DNA of 33,511 bases from an uncultured Bacilli bacterium (GCA_947630955.1 CANRJK010000005.1:1-33511), one strand, 5' to 3'; shown: positions 16,037 through 24,461, numbered from the stretch's first letter. A program made the numbers and translations. The notes: a model not told the origin generated them from the letters alone.

Positions 16037-17875
16037 ATGAGTACTACAGATGTTATAACATTTATGAAATCTGTCTATGAATTTTTTAGAAATGACTTTT
16101 CTCTAGTTGAATTTTTCTTGGGGTCTGAAACAACTTGGGATAAAAATTTTTTGTATGAATTTTCATTAGATAAAGAAGCTTTATTGGAAATGAAAAATGT
16201 AATGTTTGTCAATATAATTAGTGGTTATCACAATTATGTTTTTGCTTCTTCTTCTAAAGGAACTCTAAGTCCATTAATGAAAAGATATTTAAAAAAGATT
16301 GAAGCTTCAGAAAACCCGTCAGATTTCTTTTTTACTGATGAAGAAATGTCAGTTGGGATGCAGCGTTTTATGGTTAATAGATTAGTTAAACTTTGTGATA
16401 TTAGTATTGATACAACTAATTATTATGAACCTAATTTTTTTGAAGTTGGTAAAATATGTTCAGAGGTTTATGCTAAGTATGATGTTAGTCAAATTGAATC
16501 TTTAGATGAAAATGGCGTTGATGTAGCTAAAAGAGTTAGTGAAGAAATATATACTAAAGTCACTAGTTATTTAAGTTCGGTTTTTGATAGTCCTATAGAA
16601 GAAATTTATTTTTTGAGTTATTTATATAGCCTTTTTTATAGTGCATATACTATGAATAGCGAAGGAATTAACGATGAAGATGCTAAAAAAATAAAAGATA
16701 TTATGGACAAACAATTAGAAATAATAAAGAGAATTGATCCTAAAATGTTAGATAGTAATAAAGATATTAGTATCAAATTGGCTTCACAATTAAGAAGCTT
16801 GTTTTATCAATTACATTTTATTGCTCCTTGTTTAATTGATATTATATCATTTGCTTCAGATATTTATAGCGCTAATTTTGACTATAGAAAAAAGGTAGAT
16901 GATCAATTTGTTCAAAAATATTTTTCTTTATTAGATGTTAATTATAATGTAAAATTTCCACCTTTTAGAATTATAAATACATTTAATTTAGATAAAAAAA
17001 TAGAGAATTTATTGGATATGTTGAGATGCGATTGGGATACCGAAGAAATATACAGCTTTTTAATTGATTCAGATATTCGTGAATTTTTGTTAGATAATGA
17101 TTTAGATGCACGTGATACAAGGTATTTTAGAATGGCTTTTATCAATAAAATAATCGGTGATGTTTATGAGTTTGAAAGTTATAATCGCGTTATTAAAAAT
17201 ATTGAAATAGAAAAAGGTGTTTATCAACAGTTTTATTATCAAATATCAAATATAATAGATGATGCTGCAAAGAGATTAAACTTTTTTGTTGAACATGGTG
17301 TAGATTTATTAAATAGCTATTATTTCTATCACCGTCAAGGCGATGATTTTATCAATCAAGTCCAAACATATATCTACGAGAGTAAATATTTTGATACATT
17401 ATTGAAAATTAATGCTTTTGCTTCTACTAGTTATCTTCCTATCCAATCTTGTAATTATCAAAAATTACACAGTGCTGAATATCTTAATCAGTTGTTTCTC
17501 TTAGATAAAGGTAGTAATTATATTATTAATAATATTGATAGTTTTGAGCGTGAAAAACAAGAGCTAGTAATAAGAACTATTTGTTTAAGTGTTTATGAAC
17601 ATTTAATTTTAGAGCAAAATAAAGATGAAAGTATGAATGCCTTCCTTTCTTTTCTAGAAAACAAAGAAAATATTGTTGATTTTATATTATCAGATAGAAA
17701 TTGTTTAAAGAAAATGATTGATTTATTTCATTATTATAACTCTAATGGTATTACATCTTATAATGAAAATAAGATTCGTAAGCAAATTAAGGATGCAAAA
17801 CATGTGAAAGTTTTAGAAAGATTAAATCCTTTTTTCAAGGAAGAAAAAGACAACTATGGTATTGAAACATCATAA
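16037..17875 (+). CDS. Orphan 612-residue cytosolic helical protein
   Basis: I do not recognise this protein. It has no signal peptide or membrane segment, is rich in Tyr, Phe, Asp and Ile, and reads as almost all alpha-helix with short loops. Recurrent blocks such as LSYLYSLFYSAYT, LRSLFYQLHFIAP and VYQQFYYQISNII suggest helical repeats or bundles. There is no P loop, no metal motif and no obvious catalytic pattern. The ATG follows GGTGATG. The gene fills the space between typA and parA and has its own signals. A scaffold, assembly or stress factor is possible, but this is only a guess. Length, clean start and codon use like its neighbours support a real gene. Confidence 0.8.
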   Translation: MSTTDVITFMKSVYEFFRNDFSLVEFFLGSETTWDKNFLYEFSLDKEALLEMKNVMFVNIISGYHNYVFASSSKGTLSPLMKRYLKKIEASENPSDFFFTDEEMSVGMQRFMVNRLVKLCDISIDTTNYYEPNFFEVGKICSEVYAKYDVSQIESLDENGVDVAKRVSEEIYTKVTSYLSSVFDSPIEEIYFLSYLYSLFYSAYTMNSEGINDEDAKKIKDIMDKQLEIIKRIDPKMLDSNKDISIKLASQLRSLFYQLHFIAPCLIDIISFASDIYSANFDYRKKVDDQFVQKYFSLLDVNYNVKFPPFRIINTFNLDKKIENLLDMLRCDWDTEEIYSFLIDSDIREFLLDNDLDARDTRYFRMAFINKIIGDVYEFESYNRVIKNIEIEKGVYQQFYYQISNIIDDAAKRLNFFVEHGVDLLNSYYFYHRQGDDFINQVQTYIYESKYFDTLLKINAFASTSYLPIQSCNYQKLHSAEYLNQLFLLDKGSNYIINNIDSFEREKQELVIRTICLSVYEHLILEQNKDESMNAFLSFLENKENIVDFILSDRNCLKKMIDLFHYYNSNGITSYNENKIRKQIKDAKHVKVLERLNPFFKEEKDNYGIETS

Positions 17876-17886
17876 TTGCTTTTTTC

Positions 17887-17916
17887 TTGGCTTTATGGAA
17901 TAAAGTGTGATAAAAT
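17887..17916 (+). promoter_or_regulatory. Extended -10 promoter for parA
   Basis: TTGGCT (17887-17892) and TAAAAT (17911-17916) are 18 bases apart, with TGA directly before the -10. The region overlaps the T-rich stretch after the upstream gene, where I saw no terminator stem. Confidence 0.5.
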
Positions 17917-17951
17917 AGATTTATAAAAGAAGTTAGAAACAGGTGAGAAAA

Positions 17952-18737
17952 ATGGGAAAAATTATTGCGTTTGTAAACCAAAAAGGTGGTGTTGGTAAAA
18001 CAACATCAAGTATAAATTTATCAGCTTCTTTAGGTCTTTTGGGTAAAAAAACACTTCTTATCGATCTTGATCCACAAGGAAATACAACAACTGGCGTTGG
18101 AATTAATAAAAGTGAATTAGAAAGTAGTGTATATGAATTATTAATTGATAAAGTGGATATCAAAGATGTTGTTATTAAAACTCGATTTAAGAATTTATAT
18201 ACGATTCCTGCTTCTATAAATCTAGCTGGGGTTGATATGGAATTGATGGAAATGGCTCGTGAAGATAAAGATTTTGTTGCGCAGTTACAACTAAGACGAC
18301 AATTAGAAAAGATTGTTAATATTTTTGATTACATAATTTTAGATTGTCCTCCATCACTTGGGTTAATAACAACTAATGCTTTAGCAGCCTCTAATTCAGT
18401 TATTATACCTGTTCAATGTGAGTTTTTTGCTTTAGAGGGGATTATGCAACTTTTAAATTCAATTATGATTGCTCAAAAAAAATTAAATCCTGATTTGGAT
18501 ATTGAAGGTGTTCTTCTTACTATGTTAGATAATAGAACTAATTTAGGACTTGAGGTTGTCGAAGAAATAAAAAGTTACTTTAAAGAAAAAGTTTATGATA
18601 CCATTATTCCTCGTCTTGTCAGATTATCTGAAGCTCCAAGTCATGGAAAACCTATTCATGCATATGATCCTAAAAGTCGTGGAACGGAAGCTTATCTAAA
18701 TTTAGCTAAAGAGGTGATTGAAAGAAATGGAGAATAA
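17952..18737 (+). CDS. parA: Chromosome partitioning ATPase ParA (Soj)
   Basis: This is the deviant Walker ATPase that cycles on and off the nucleoid and, with ParB and parS, moves origins apart; in B. subtilis Soj also regulates DnaA. The 261 residues carry QKGGVGKTT (10-18), with the signature Lys11 and Lys16, then LLIDLDPQGNTTTG and DYIILDCPPSLG. The start is the ATG at 17952 (MGKIIAF, as in Soj) after AGGTGA; the track's GTG at 17943 is inside that site. parB overlaps its end by 11 bases, indicating a coupled operon. Confidence 0.96.
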   Translation: MGKIIAFVNQKGGVGKTTSSINLSASLGLLGKKTLLIDLDPQGNTTTGVGINKSELESSVYELLIDKVDIKDVVIKTRFKNLYTIPASINLAGVDMELMEMAREDKDFVAQLQLRRQLEKIVNIFDYIILDCPPSLGLITTNALAASNSVIIPVQCEFFALEGIMQLLNSIMIAQKKLNPDLDIEGVLLTMLDNRTNLGLEVVEEIKSYFKEKVYDTIIPRLVRLSEAPSHGKPIHAYDPKSRGTEAYLNLAKEVIERNGE

Positions 18738-19602
18738 AAAAAGAGCCTTAGGTCGTGGTTTAGAACAATTATTTAATAGTGAAAACATTGATTTAGATAG
18801 TTTTGAAAGATCAGTGTATGAAACAGCTTCTAGAGAAGAAATTATTGATATTGATTTATCAGAATTAAGAGCTAATCCATATCAACCACGTCGTGTTTTC
18901 GATGATGAATCTTTAAGAGAATTATCTCAGTCAATTAAAGAACATGGTGTATTTCAACCTATCATCGTTAAAAAAAGTATCAAAGGTTATGAAATAATAG
19001 CTGGTGAAAGAAGAGTAAGAGCTAGTAGGTTAGCAGGTCTTAAGACAATACCCGCTATTGTTCGTAATTTAGATGATAATAAAATGATGGAAATAGCGTT
19101 ACTAGAAAATTTACAAAGAGAAAATTTAAGCGCTATTGAAGAAGCTTTAGCCTATAGAACTATGTTAGATAAATTAAATATTACACAAGAACAATTAAGT
19201 AGCCGTGTTGGTAAAAGCCGTAGTCATATAACTAATCTTTTAGGATTGCTTAGATTACCAATTGATGTTCAAGAATTAGTAAACTCAAATCAACTTAGTA
19301 TGGCTCATGCTAGGGTTTTAAGTAAGCTTGAAGATGATGATAAGATTAGGCAAATGGCCAAAGATATAATTACTAATAAATTGTCGGTTAGAAATATTGA
19401 GGAACAAGCTAAAAAAGAGGAGAAAAAAGTAAAAAAAGAAAGACATGTAAAAGGTGTTCGTGCTGATTATTTATATGTTGCTGAAATGCTTACTAGTAAG
19501 TTAGATACTAAGGTTAAAATAAAAGAAAATAAAATAGAAATAAGTTTTACTAATGTTGCTGATTTAAATCGCATATTAGATATACTTAATATAAAGGATT
19601 AA
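18727..19602 (+). CDS. parB: Chromosome partitioning protein ParB (Spo0J)
   Basis: ParB binds parS, slides as a CTP-dependent clamp and loads condensin. The 291 residues have the N-terminal ParA-stimulating segment (KRALGRGLEQLF), NPYQPR (50-55), the CTP-binding GERRVRA (93-99), ENLQRENLSAIEEA, a helix-turn-helix for parS (QEQLSSRVGKSRSHITNLL), and a C-terminal dimer domain. The start is ATG 18727 with GAGGTGATT upstream; the track's TTG lies at the end of that site. I saw no consensus parS copy in the window. mscS starts one base after the stop, so it is part of the operon. Confidence 0.97.
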   Translation: MENKKRALGRGLEQLFNSENIDLDSFERSVYETASREEIIDIDLSELRANPYQPRRVFDDESLRELSQSIKEHGVFQPIIVKKSIKGYEIIAGERRVRASRLAGLKTIPAIVRNLDDNKMMEIALLENLQRENLSAIEEALAYRTMLDKLNITQEQLSSRVGKSRSHITNLLGLLRLPIDVQELVNSNQLSMAHARVLSKLEDDDKIRQMAKDIITNKLSVRNIEEQAKKEEKKVKKERHVKGVRADYLYVAEMLTSKLDTKVKIKENKIEISFTNVADLNRILDILNIKD

Positions 19603-19603
19603 T

Positions 19604-20425
19604 ATGGATAAAGTATTAGATGTTATATTAAAAGAAAAAGTTATTGTTCCTTTTCTTATCATCTTAGTTGCCGTTTTATTTTATTTACTAGTTCGTCGTT
19701 TAATTAGACGTATTTTTTCCTTTAAAATTCATGGTGTTCGTGTTGATACAAGACGTCAAAAAACAATGGTTGGTTTAATAGATAATATTTCAAAGTATTT
19801 TATTGCGTTGATTGCTTTGCTTATGATTTTAGATGTTTTTGGTATCGATACTAAATCATTGATTGCTTCTTTGGGAGTTGTTAGTTTAGTTGCTGGCTTA
19901 GCTTTACAAGATATGCTTAAAGATATTATTGCTGGAGTTGGTATAATATTTGAGGATCAATATGCGGTAGGAGATGTAGTAACAATTGGTGATTTTAAAG
20001 GAACTGTTACTTATTTAGGAATAAAATCAACTCGTCTTGTAGCATATACAGGTGAGACTTTGATTATTTCTAATCGAAATGTTGACCGCGTTATTAACCA
20101 TACCTTAGAGAATAATATATCTTTATTAGATGTTGAAATTTCATATGGTTCTGACCTTAAAAAAGCTAAAGAAGTTTTAAATGAGGTTTGTGATAAGTTA
20201 AATGAAAATCTAAAAATTACACAAAAAGCAATGGTCTGTGGTGTTGAACAATTAGGAGAAAGTGGTATAACTTTGCGCCTACTTTTTGGCTCAAACTATA
20301 GTGATAAATATGATTATGAACGAATTTTTAGAGAAGAAATAAAAGGTGCTTTTGATAAGAATAATATCGAAATACCTTTTCCACAAGTGGTTGTTCATAA
20401 TGGCGGTGATATCGATGCCAAATGA
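19604..20425 (+). CDS. mscS: Small-conductance mechanosensitive channel (MscS family)
   Basis: The 273 residues have three membrane segments (about 13-33, 62-82 and 88-116). The third has the Gly/Ala-rich pore helix (VVSLVAGLALQDMLKDIIAG), followed by the cytosolic vestibule domain with DQYAVGDVV and VTYLGIKSTRLVAYTGE. The channel opens under membrane tension and releases osmolytes. An MscS gene next to parB is common in Bacillota; the B. subtilis paralog is YkuT. The stop overlaps the DUF951 start by 11 bases. Confidence 0.95.
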   Translation: MDKVLDVILKEKVIVPFLIILVAVLFYLLVRRLIRRIFSFKIHGVRVDTRRQKTMVGLIDNISKYFIALIALLMILDVFGIDTKSLIASLGVVSLVAGLALQDMLKDIIAGVGIIFEDQYAVGDVVTIGDFKGTVTYLGIKSTRLVAYTGETLIISNRNVDRVINHTLENNISLLDVEISYGSDLKKAKEVLNEVCDKLNENLKITQKAMVCGVEQLGESGITLRLLFGSNYSDKYDYERIFREEIKGAFDKNNIEIPFPQVVVHNGGDIDAK

Positions 20426-20600
20426 ATATAAATTAGGAAGTATTGTCATGATGAAAAAAGAACACCCTTGTGGTAGTAACGAATGGGAAATAACAAGAAT
20501 AGGAGCAGACATAAAAATAAAATGTTGCCATTGTGGTCGTAGTATTATGTTTCCTAGATTAGAGTTTAATAAAAAACTAAAAAAAGTTATTAGTTATTAG
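20415..20600 (+). CDS. DUF951 protein (YyzM-like)
   Basis: The 61 residues (B. subtilis YyzM is about 62) have the family pattern LGSIVMMKKEHPCGSNEWEI, then IKIKCCHCGRSIMFPR and a basic C terminus. The CCHC cysteines with the upstream HPCG suggest a small metal-binding fold. The function is unknown; it sits between the par genes and ychF in most Bacillota. The real start is the ATG at 20415 behind GGTGAT; the track's start at 20346 would run through mscS. An AbgT gene is inserted between it and ychF. Confidence 0.93.
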   Translation: MPNEYKLGSIVMMKKEHPCGSNEWEITRIGADIKIKCCHCGRSIMFPRLEFNKKLKKVISY

Positions 20601-20608
20601 GAGGTATT

Positions 20609-22108
20609 ATGCATAAAAAAGTAATGAAAAAACTTAATTTTGGACCAATTACAGTTATGATTATAATCTCTTTTTTTATAATACTTTTAAGCTTACTTTT
20701 CAATAAAATAGGTTTAAATGGAACTTTAACTGATGCTAGAACATTAGAAACTACAACGGTAACCGTAAATAATATTTTTACTAAGGAAGGTATCCAATAT
20801 ATATTTGGATCAGCTTTGAAAAATTTTCGAGCTATAGAACCTTTAGTTGCGTTAATTGTCTCTTTGATAATAGTTTCAATTTTAGAAGTAAGTGGTTTGC
20901 TTAAACATCTTTTTCATGGTTTAAAAAGTGTTAAAAGCAGTGTTATAACATTCGTTGTTTTACTTATAAGTATTTCTTCAACTATTATTGGTGATTATAG
21001 TTATGCTCTTTTATTACCATTAGTTTCAGCTATATATCGAATAATTAACCGTGATTCTAAAACGGGTATTATGACTTGTTTTATTGGAATTACTATTGGT
21101 TATGGTACAGGTTTAATATATAATTATCAAGATACTGTTTTAGGTAATTTAACACAGTTATCTGCTAGAAACATTTTAGATAATTATAATTTTAGTTCTT
21201 TATCTTCTATTTTTATTATGATTTGTTCTACTATTATACTAAGTATCGTTGGAACAATAATTATTGAGAAAGAATTTAACAAGAAAGTAAAATATGAAGA
21301 AGAAAAAGAGTTAGTAACTTCTAAAGTAGCTTTTCGTTTTTCTTTAGTAGCCTTTGCTGTTATGTTATTTGTAGCAATATGGTCAATAATACCAGGTTTA
21401 CCATTATCAGGTTGGATGTTAGATGAAAATGCTAGTTCTTATATGGGAAAATTATTTGGAAGTAACGCCCCTTTTAAAGATGGTTTTTTAGTTATCATTT
21501 TGTGTATGTCTTTAATTTGTAGCTATATATATGGTAAATTATCTAGAAACATAAAAGATAGCCGTGAATATAATAAAGCTATATCTAAAACTTTTCAAAA
21601 TACAGGTTTTATTTTTGCTGGTTTATTTTTCGCATCAATTATGATTAGTATATTAAATTTTACCAATATATCAACTGTTTTATCATTAAAATTGATTGAG
21701 TTACTACGCGTAAGTGAAATGTCTGGCGTTATTATTGTCGCAGCTACTTTATTCGTATGTATTTTTATTACTATTTTAAATCCTTCAACTGTTGACAATT
21801 GGAGGATGGCTTCACCAGTTTTGGTAACAAGTTTAGCTAGAGCTAATATTTCACCAGAATTTACACAAATGATTTTTAAAGTTGGCGATTCCATTGGTAA
21901 ATGTTTTAGTCCTTTTTATATTTTCTTTATTGTTATGTTGGGCTTTTTATATAAAGCTGATAGCAAGGGTGAAGAGATAAGTTTCTTTGGAACAATGCGT
22001 AAAATGTTTCCTGTTATTATTGCTATGTCAGTAACATGGGTAATAATTATTATTGGTTGGAATCTATTAGGATTTAATATTGGTATTGGAACATCAACGA
22101 CTTTTTAA
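20609..22108 (+). CDS. AbgT-family transporter
   Basis: This 499-residue membrane protein has about 11-13 hydrophobic segments. The early block GDYSYALLLPLVSAIYRII matches the AbgT pattern (DAGYVVLIPL in E. coli). Near the end, MASPVLVTSLARANISPEFTQM and the following KVGDSI correspond to the AbgT MAPIF/GISPELTQ/RIGDS signature. Family members import p-aminobenzoyl-glutamate (AbgT) or export sulfonamides and p-aminobenzoate (MtrF, YdaH), driven by proton or sodium gradients. The substrate and direction here cannot be told. It follows DUF951 by 8 bases with TAGGAGGT, and a strong terminator overlaps its stop. Confidence 0.85.
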   Translation: MHKKVMKKLNFGPITVMIIISFFIILLSLLFNKIGLNGTLTDARTLETTTVTVNNIFTKEGIQYIFGSALKNFRAIEPLVALIVSLIIVSILEVSGLLKHLFHGLKSVKSSVITFVVLLISISSTIIGDYSYALLLPLVSAIYRIINRDSKTGIMTCFIGITIGYGTGLIYNYQDTVLGNLTQLSARNILDNYNFSSLSSIFIMICSTIILSIVGTIIIEKEFNKKVKYEEEKELVTSKVAFRFSLVAFAVMLFVAIWSIIPGLPLSGWMLDENASSYMGKLFGSNAPFKDGFLVIILCMSLICSYIYGKLSRNIKDSREYNKAISKTFQNTGFIFAGLFFASIMISILNFTNISTVLSLKLIELLRVSEMSGVIIVAATLFVCIFITILNPSTVDNWRMASPVLVTSLARANISPEFTQMIFKVGDSIGKCFSPFYIFFIVMLGFLYKADSKGEEISFFGTMRKMFPVIIAMSVTWVIIIIGWNLLGFNIGIGTSTTF

Positions 22109-22132
22109 AGAAGAATTTTTTCTTCTTTTTCT
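22107..22132 (+). terminator. Intrinsic terminator at the AbgT stop
   Basis: AAAGAAGAA and TTCTTCTTT form a 9-bp stem with a TTTT loop, beginning within the stop codon. A short TTC-T run follows. Confidence 0.65.
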
Positions 22133-22140
22133 TATGTAAG

Positions 22141-22170
22141 TGAACATAAAATATGATTGATTTTTATAAT
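22141..22170 (+). promoter_or_regulatory. Possible promoter for ychF
   Basis: TGAACA (22141-22146) and TATAAT (22165-22170) are 18 bases apart; a second -10-like TATAGT lies at 22175-22180. The -35 is weak. Confidence 0.4.
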
Positions 22171-22204
22171 TTATTATAGTAAACTTGATGTGGTGGGTGA
22201 TTTG

Positions 22205-23302
22205 ATGAGTTTAACAACTGGTATAGTTGGTTTACCCAATGTTGGAAAATCAACATTGTTTAACGCAATAACAAAAAAAGGTATCTTGGCAGCTAATTAT
22301 CCTTTTGCGACAATTGAACCAAATGTTGGTGTTGTAGTTGTACCTGATAAAAGATTAGACTTTTTAAATAATTTATATAAACCAGCTAGTTTAGTACCAA
22401 CAACTTTTGAATTTACTGATATTGCAGGTTTAGTTAAAGGTGCATCTAAAGGAGAAGGTTTGGGTAATAAGTTTTTATCACATATTAGAGAAGTGGATGC
22501 TATTGTTGAAGTTGTCAGATGTTTTGATGATGACAATATTATTCATGTGGAAAATGAGATAGATCCGATTAGAGATATTGAAATAATTGCTATAGAACTT
22601 ATTTTGTCAGATTTGGAGATAGTTTTAAATCGTTTAAATAAAATCGGTAAGAAAGCAACTATGTCAAAAGACAAAGAAATAAGAAAAGAAGCTGAATTAT
22701 TAGAGAAGTTAAAAACAGCTTTGTCTAATGATATCGCAATTCGTAGTTTATCTTTAACTGAGGATGAGTTAAAAATAATTAAACCTTACAATTTATTAAC
22801 TTTAAAACCAATTATATATATGGCAAATGTATCAGAAGATGATTTAAGTGAAGATAATCAATATGTAAAAAAAGTTAAAGAGTATGCTTCTAAGGAAAAA
22901 GCACAAGTAATTGTAGTATGTGCTAAAGTTGAAGAAGAATTAAGTCAATTAGATGAAGAAGAACATCTTGAGTTTTTAAAAGCTTTAGGAATTGAACAAA
23001 GTGGTCTAGATAAATTAATTAAAGCTTCTTATTCTCTACTAGGTTTAAAAACCTATTTTACAGCTGGTTCTGATGAAGTTCGTGCTTGGACTTTTAAAGA
23101 TGGAATGAAAGCGCCTGAATGTGCCGGACTTATTCATACAGATTTTGAAAAGGGTTTTATTAAAGCAGAAATTATGAGTTATGAAGATTTAGAAACTTGT
23201 GGTAGTGAAAAAGCGGTTAAAGAAGCTGGAAAGATGCGTCTTGAGGGTAAAGATTATCTGATGCAAGATGGTGATATTTGTTATTTCCGCTTTAATGTTT
23301 AA
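22205..23302 (+). CDS. ychF: Ribosome-associated ATPase YchF/OLA1
   Basis: YchF is an Obg-related P-loop protein that prefers ATP and associates with ribosomes, with effects on stress response and translation start. The 365 residues have GLPNVGKSTLFN (about 8-19), NYPFATIEPNVG, DIAGLVKGASKGEGLGN, a coiled insertion (about 130-165) and a C-terminal TGS domain ending in LMQDGDICYFRFNV. The start at 22205 (MSLTTGIVG) follows GGGTGA; the longer track start is upstream of good signals. It lies directly before rpsF-ssb-rpsR, as in B. subtilis, but is separated from them by a terminator and a promoter. Confidence 0.96.
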   Translation: MSLTTGIVGLPNVGKSTLFNAITKKGILAANYPFATIEPNVGVVVVPDKRLDFLNNLYKPASLVPTTFEFTDIAGLVKGASKGEGLGNKFLSHIREVDAIVEVVRCFDDDNIIHVENEIDPIRDIEIIAIELILSDLEIVLNRLNKIGKKATMSKDKEIRKEAELLEKLKTALSNDIAIRSLSLTEDELKIIKPYNLLTLKPIIYMANVSEDDLSEDNQYVKKVKEYASKEKAQVIVVCAKVEEELSQLDEEEHLEFLKALGIEQSGLDKLIKASYSLLGLKTYFTAGSDEVRAWTFKDGMKAPECAGLIHTDFEKGFIKAEIMSYEDLETCGSEKAVKEAGKMRLEGKDYLMQDGDICYFRFNV

Positions 23303-23327
23303 AAGGTTCAAAACAATGAACCTTTTT
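23301..23327 (+). terminator. Intrinsic terminator at the ychF stop
   Basis: AAAAGGTTCA and TGAACCTTTT form a 10-bp stem with loop AAACAA, starting inside the TAA stop codon. Confidence 0.8.
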
Positions 23328-23339
23328 AGGTGATAAATG

Positions 23340-23368
23340 TTTACAAATTAATTTTTATCTGTTATAAT
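23340..23368 (+). promoter_or_regulatory. Strong promoter for rpsF-ssb-rpsR
   Basis: TTTACA (23340-23345) and TATAAT (23363-23368) are 17 bases apart, with TGT giving an extended -10. The predicted start is near 23375, leaving a leader of about 58 bases. Confidence 0.85.
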
Positions 23369-23373
23369 CTTAA

Positions 23374-23432
23374 GCGAGTAATGAAATTACTCCTTGCTCT
23401 ATTTGAGCCAAAGACCAAGAGGAGGTGGAATA
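23374..23432 (+). promoter_or_regulatory. Structured rpsF leader, candidate S6:S18 binding site
   Basis: A first hairpin, GAGTAAT/ATTACTC with loop GAA (23376-23392), is followed by a second structure: CTTG (23393-23396) with CAAG (23416-23419), inner CTC/GAG, and an asymmetric bulge CCAAAGAC. The CTCC in the first hairpin could alternatively pair with GGAG of the ribosome site. Leaders bound by the S6:S18 complex are known upstream of rpsF and have a comparable bulged helix; the match was not tested by a covariance search. Confidence 0.5.
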
Positions 23433-23735
23433 ATGCGAAATTATGAAATTATGTTCATTGTTCGTCCAACATTAAGTGAAGAAGATATTCAAAAAGTAGC
23501 TGATAATTTTAAAAGTACTTTAGAAAAGAATGGTTCAAAAGTAACAACTGTTGATGCTTGGGGACAAAAAACATTAGCTTATGATATCAAGAAAGGTTCT
23601 GACGTATATAAATCAGGATACTATTTTGTATATCAAGTAGAAGCTTCTAACGATAAAGGTGTTAAAGAATTTGATCGTTTAGCTGGAATTTCATCAGATA
23701 TAATTAGACATTTAATTATTAGAAAAGAAGACTAA
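23433..23735 (+). CDS. rpsF: 30S ribosomal protein S6
   Basis: S6 binds 16S rRNA together with S18 on the platform of the small subunit. The 100 residues (B. subtilis 95) begin RNYEIMFIVRPTLSEEDIQ and contain WGQKTLAYDIKKG and the end RLAGISSDIIRHLIIRKED. The start at 23433 has GGAGGTGG upstream; the track's start at 23394 is inside the leader. Genes rpsF, ssb and rpsR form one transcript. Confidence 0.97.
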   Translation: MRNYEIMFIVRPTLSEEDIQKVADNFKSTLEKNGSKVTTVDAWGQKTLAYDIKKGSDVYKSGYYFVYQVEASNDKGVKEFDRLAGISSDIIRHLIIRKED

Positions 23736-23746
23736 TAGAGGTGAAT

Positions 23747-24199
23747 ATGAATAAAGTTATATTATTAGGAAGATTAACTGCTAAACCAGAGTTACGTTAT
23801 ACTAATTCTAATACAGCTTTCTTACGTTTTACGGTTGCTGTTAATAGAAATTTTACCGGTGCTGATGGTAAAAGAGAAGCTGATTTTATTAATGTCGTAG
23901 CTTGGCGTAAACAGGCAGAAACAATTTCTAAATACTTTGATAAAGGTAATTTAATTGCTATTGAAGGAAGATTACAAACAGGAAGTTATGACGACAAAGA
24001 TGGAAATAGACGTTATACAATGGATGTGGCTTTAGACAATTTTGAATTTGTTGAAGGAAAAAATAAAGCTTCACAAACTGGCGATACTAATTTTGAAGAA
24101 CCAAGTCCATATGACTATCAAGATAGTGTCGATGTTGAAAATGATCCATTTGCTGAATATGGAGATTCTGTTTCTATCGATGATAATTTTCTAGACTAA
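23747..24199 (+). CDS. ssb: Single-stranded DNA-binding protein with an atypical tail
   Basis: SSB coats single-stranded DNA during replication and repair. The 150 residues have the OB fold (about 1-105: [48 protein letters not shown]) and an acidic, flexible tail. The usual C-terminal tip DDDLPF, which recruits partner proteins, is replaced by DDNFLD, so the Phe is not terminal. I use the ATG at 23747; the GTG at 23741 is part of the GAGGTGA ribosome site. The gene lies between rpsF and rpsR as in B. subtilis. Confidence 0.96.
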   Translation: MNKVILLGRLTAKPELRYTNSNTAFLRFTVAVNRNFTGADGKREADFINVVAWRKQAETISKYFDKGNLIAIEGRLQTGSYDDKDGNRRYTMDVALDNFEFVEGKNKASQTGDTNFEEPSPYDYQDSVDVENDPFAEYGDSVSIDDNFLD

Positions 24200-24212
24200 A
24201 AGGAGGATTAAC

Positions 24213-24431
24213 ATGGCAGAATTTTATAGAAAAAAGAAAAAAATATGTCAAATGTGTGCAGGTAAAGACGTTGACTATAAAAATGTTGATGTTATAAAAA
24301 AATATGTAAGCGCTGATAAAGGTAAAATTTTACCAAGAAGAATTACTGGTGCATGTGCTAAACATCAAAGACATATAGCTACACAAGTTAAATACGCAAG
24401 ATTAATGGCTTTAATACCATTTGTAAAATAA
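24213..24431 (+). CDS. rpsR: 30S ribosomal protein S18
   Basis: S18 pairs with S6 on the 30S platform. The 72 residues have the typical block [25 protein letters not shown] and end [15 protein letters not shown] pair near residue 12 and a later Cys and His suggest the zinc-binding version. AAGGAGG lies just upstream. The stop runs into a bidirectional terminator shared with the convergent gene. Confidence 0.97.
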   Translation: MAEFYRKKKKICQMCAGKDVDYKNVDVIKKYVSADKGKILPRRITGACAKHQRHIATQVKYARLMALIPFVK

Positions 24432-24461
24432 AACTAAGTACGTAAAATTACTTAGTTTTTT
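24430..24461. terminator. Bidirectional terminator between rpsR and the minus-strand genes
   Basis: AAAACTAAGTA and TACTTAGTTTT form an 11-bp stem with loop CGTAAAAT. The plus-strand 3' side runs into TTTTTT, and read on the minus strand it runs into TTTTATTTTA. It starts inside the rpsR stop and abuts the stop of the convergent gene at 24460. Confidence 0.85.

Noticed and set aside
21595-21894. Minus-strand ORF of 99 residues inside the AbgT gene.
   Set aside because: It mirrors codons of a membrane protein, has no start signals and no recognisable family pattern.
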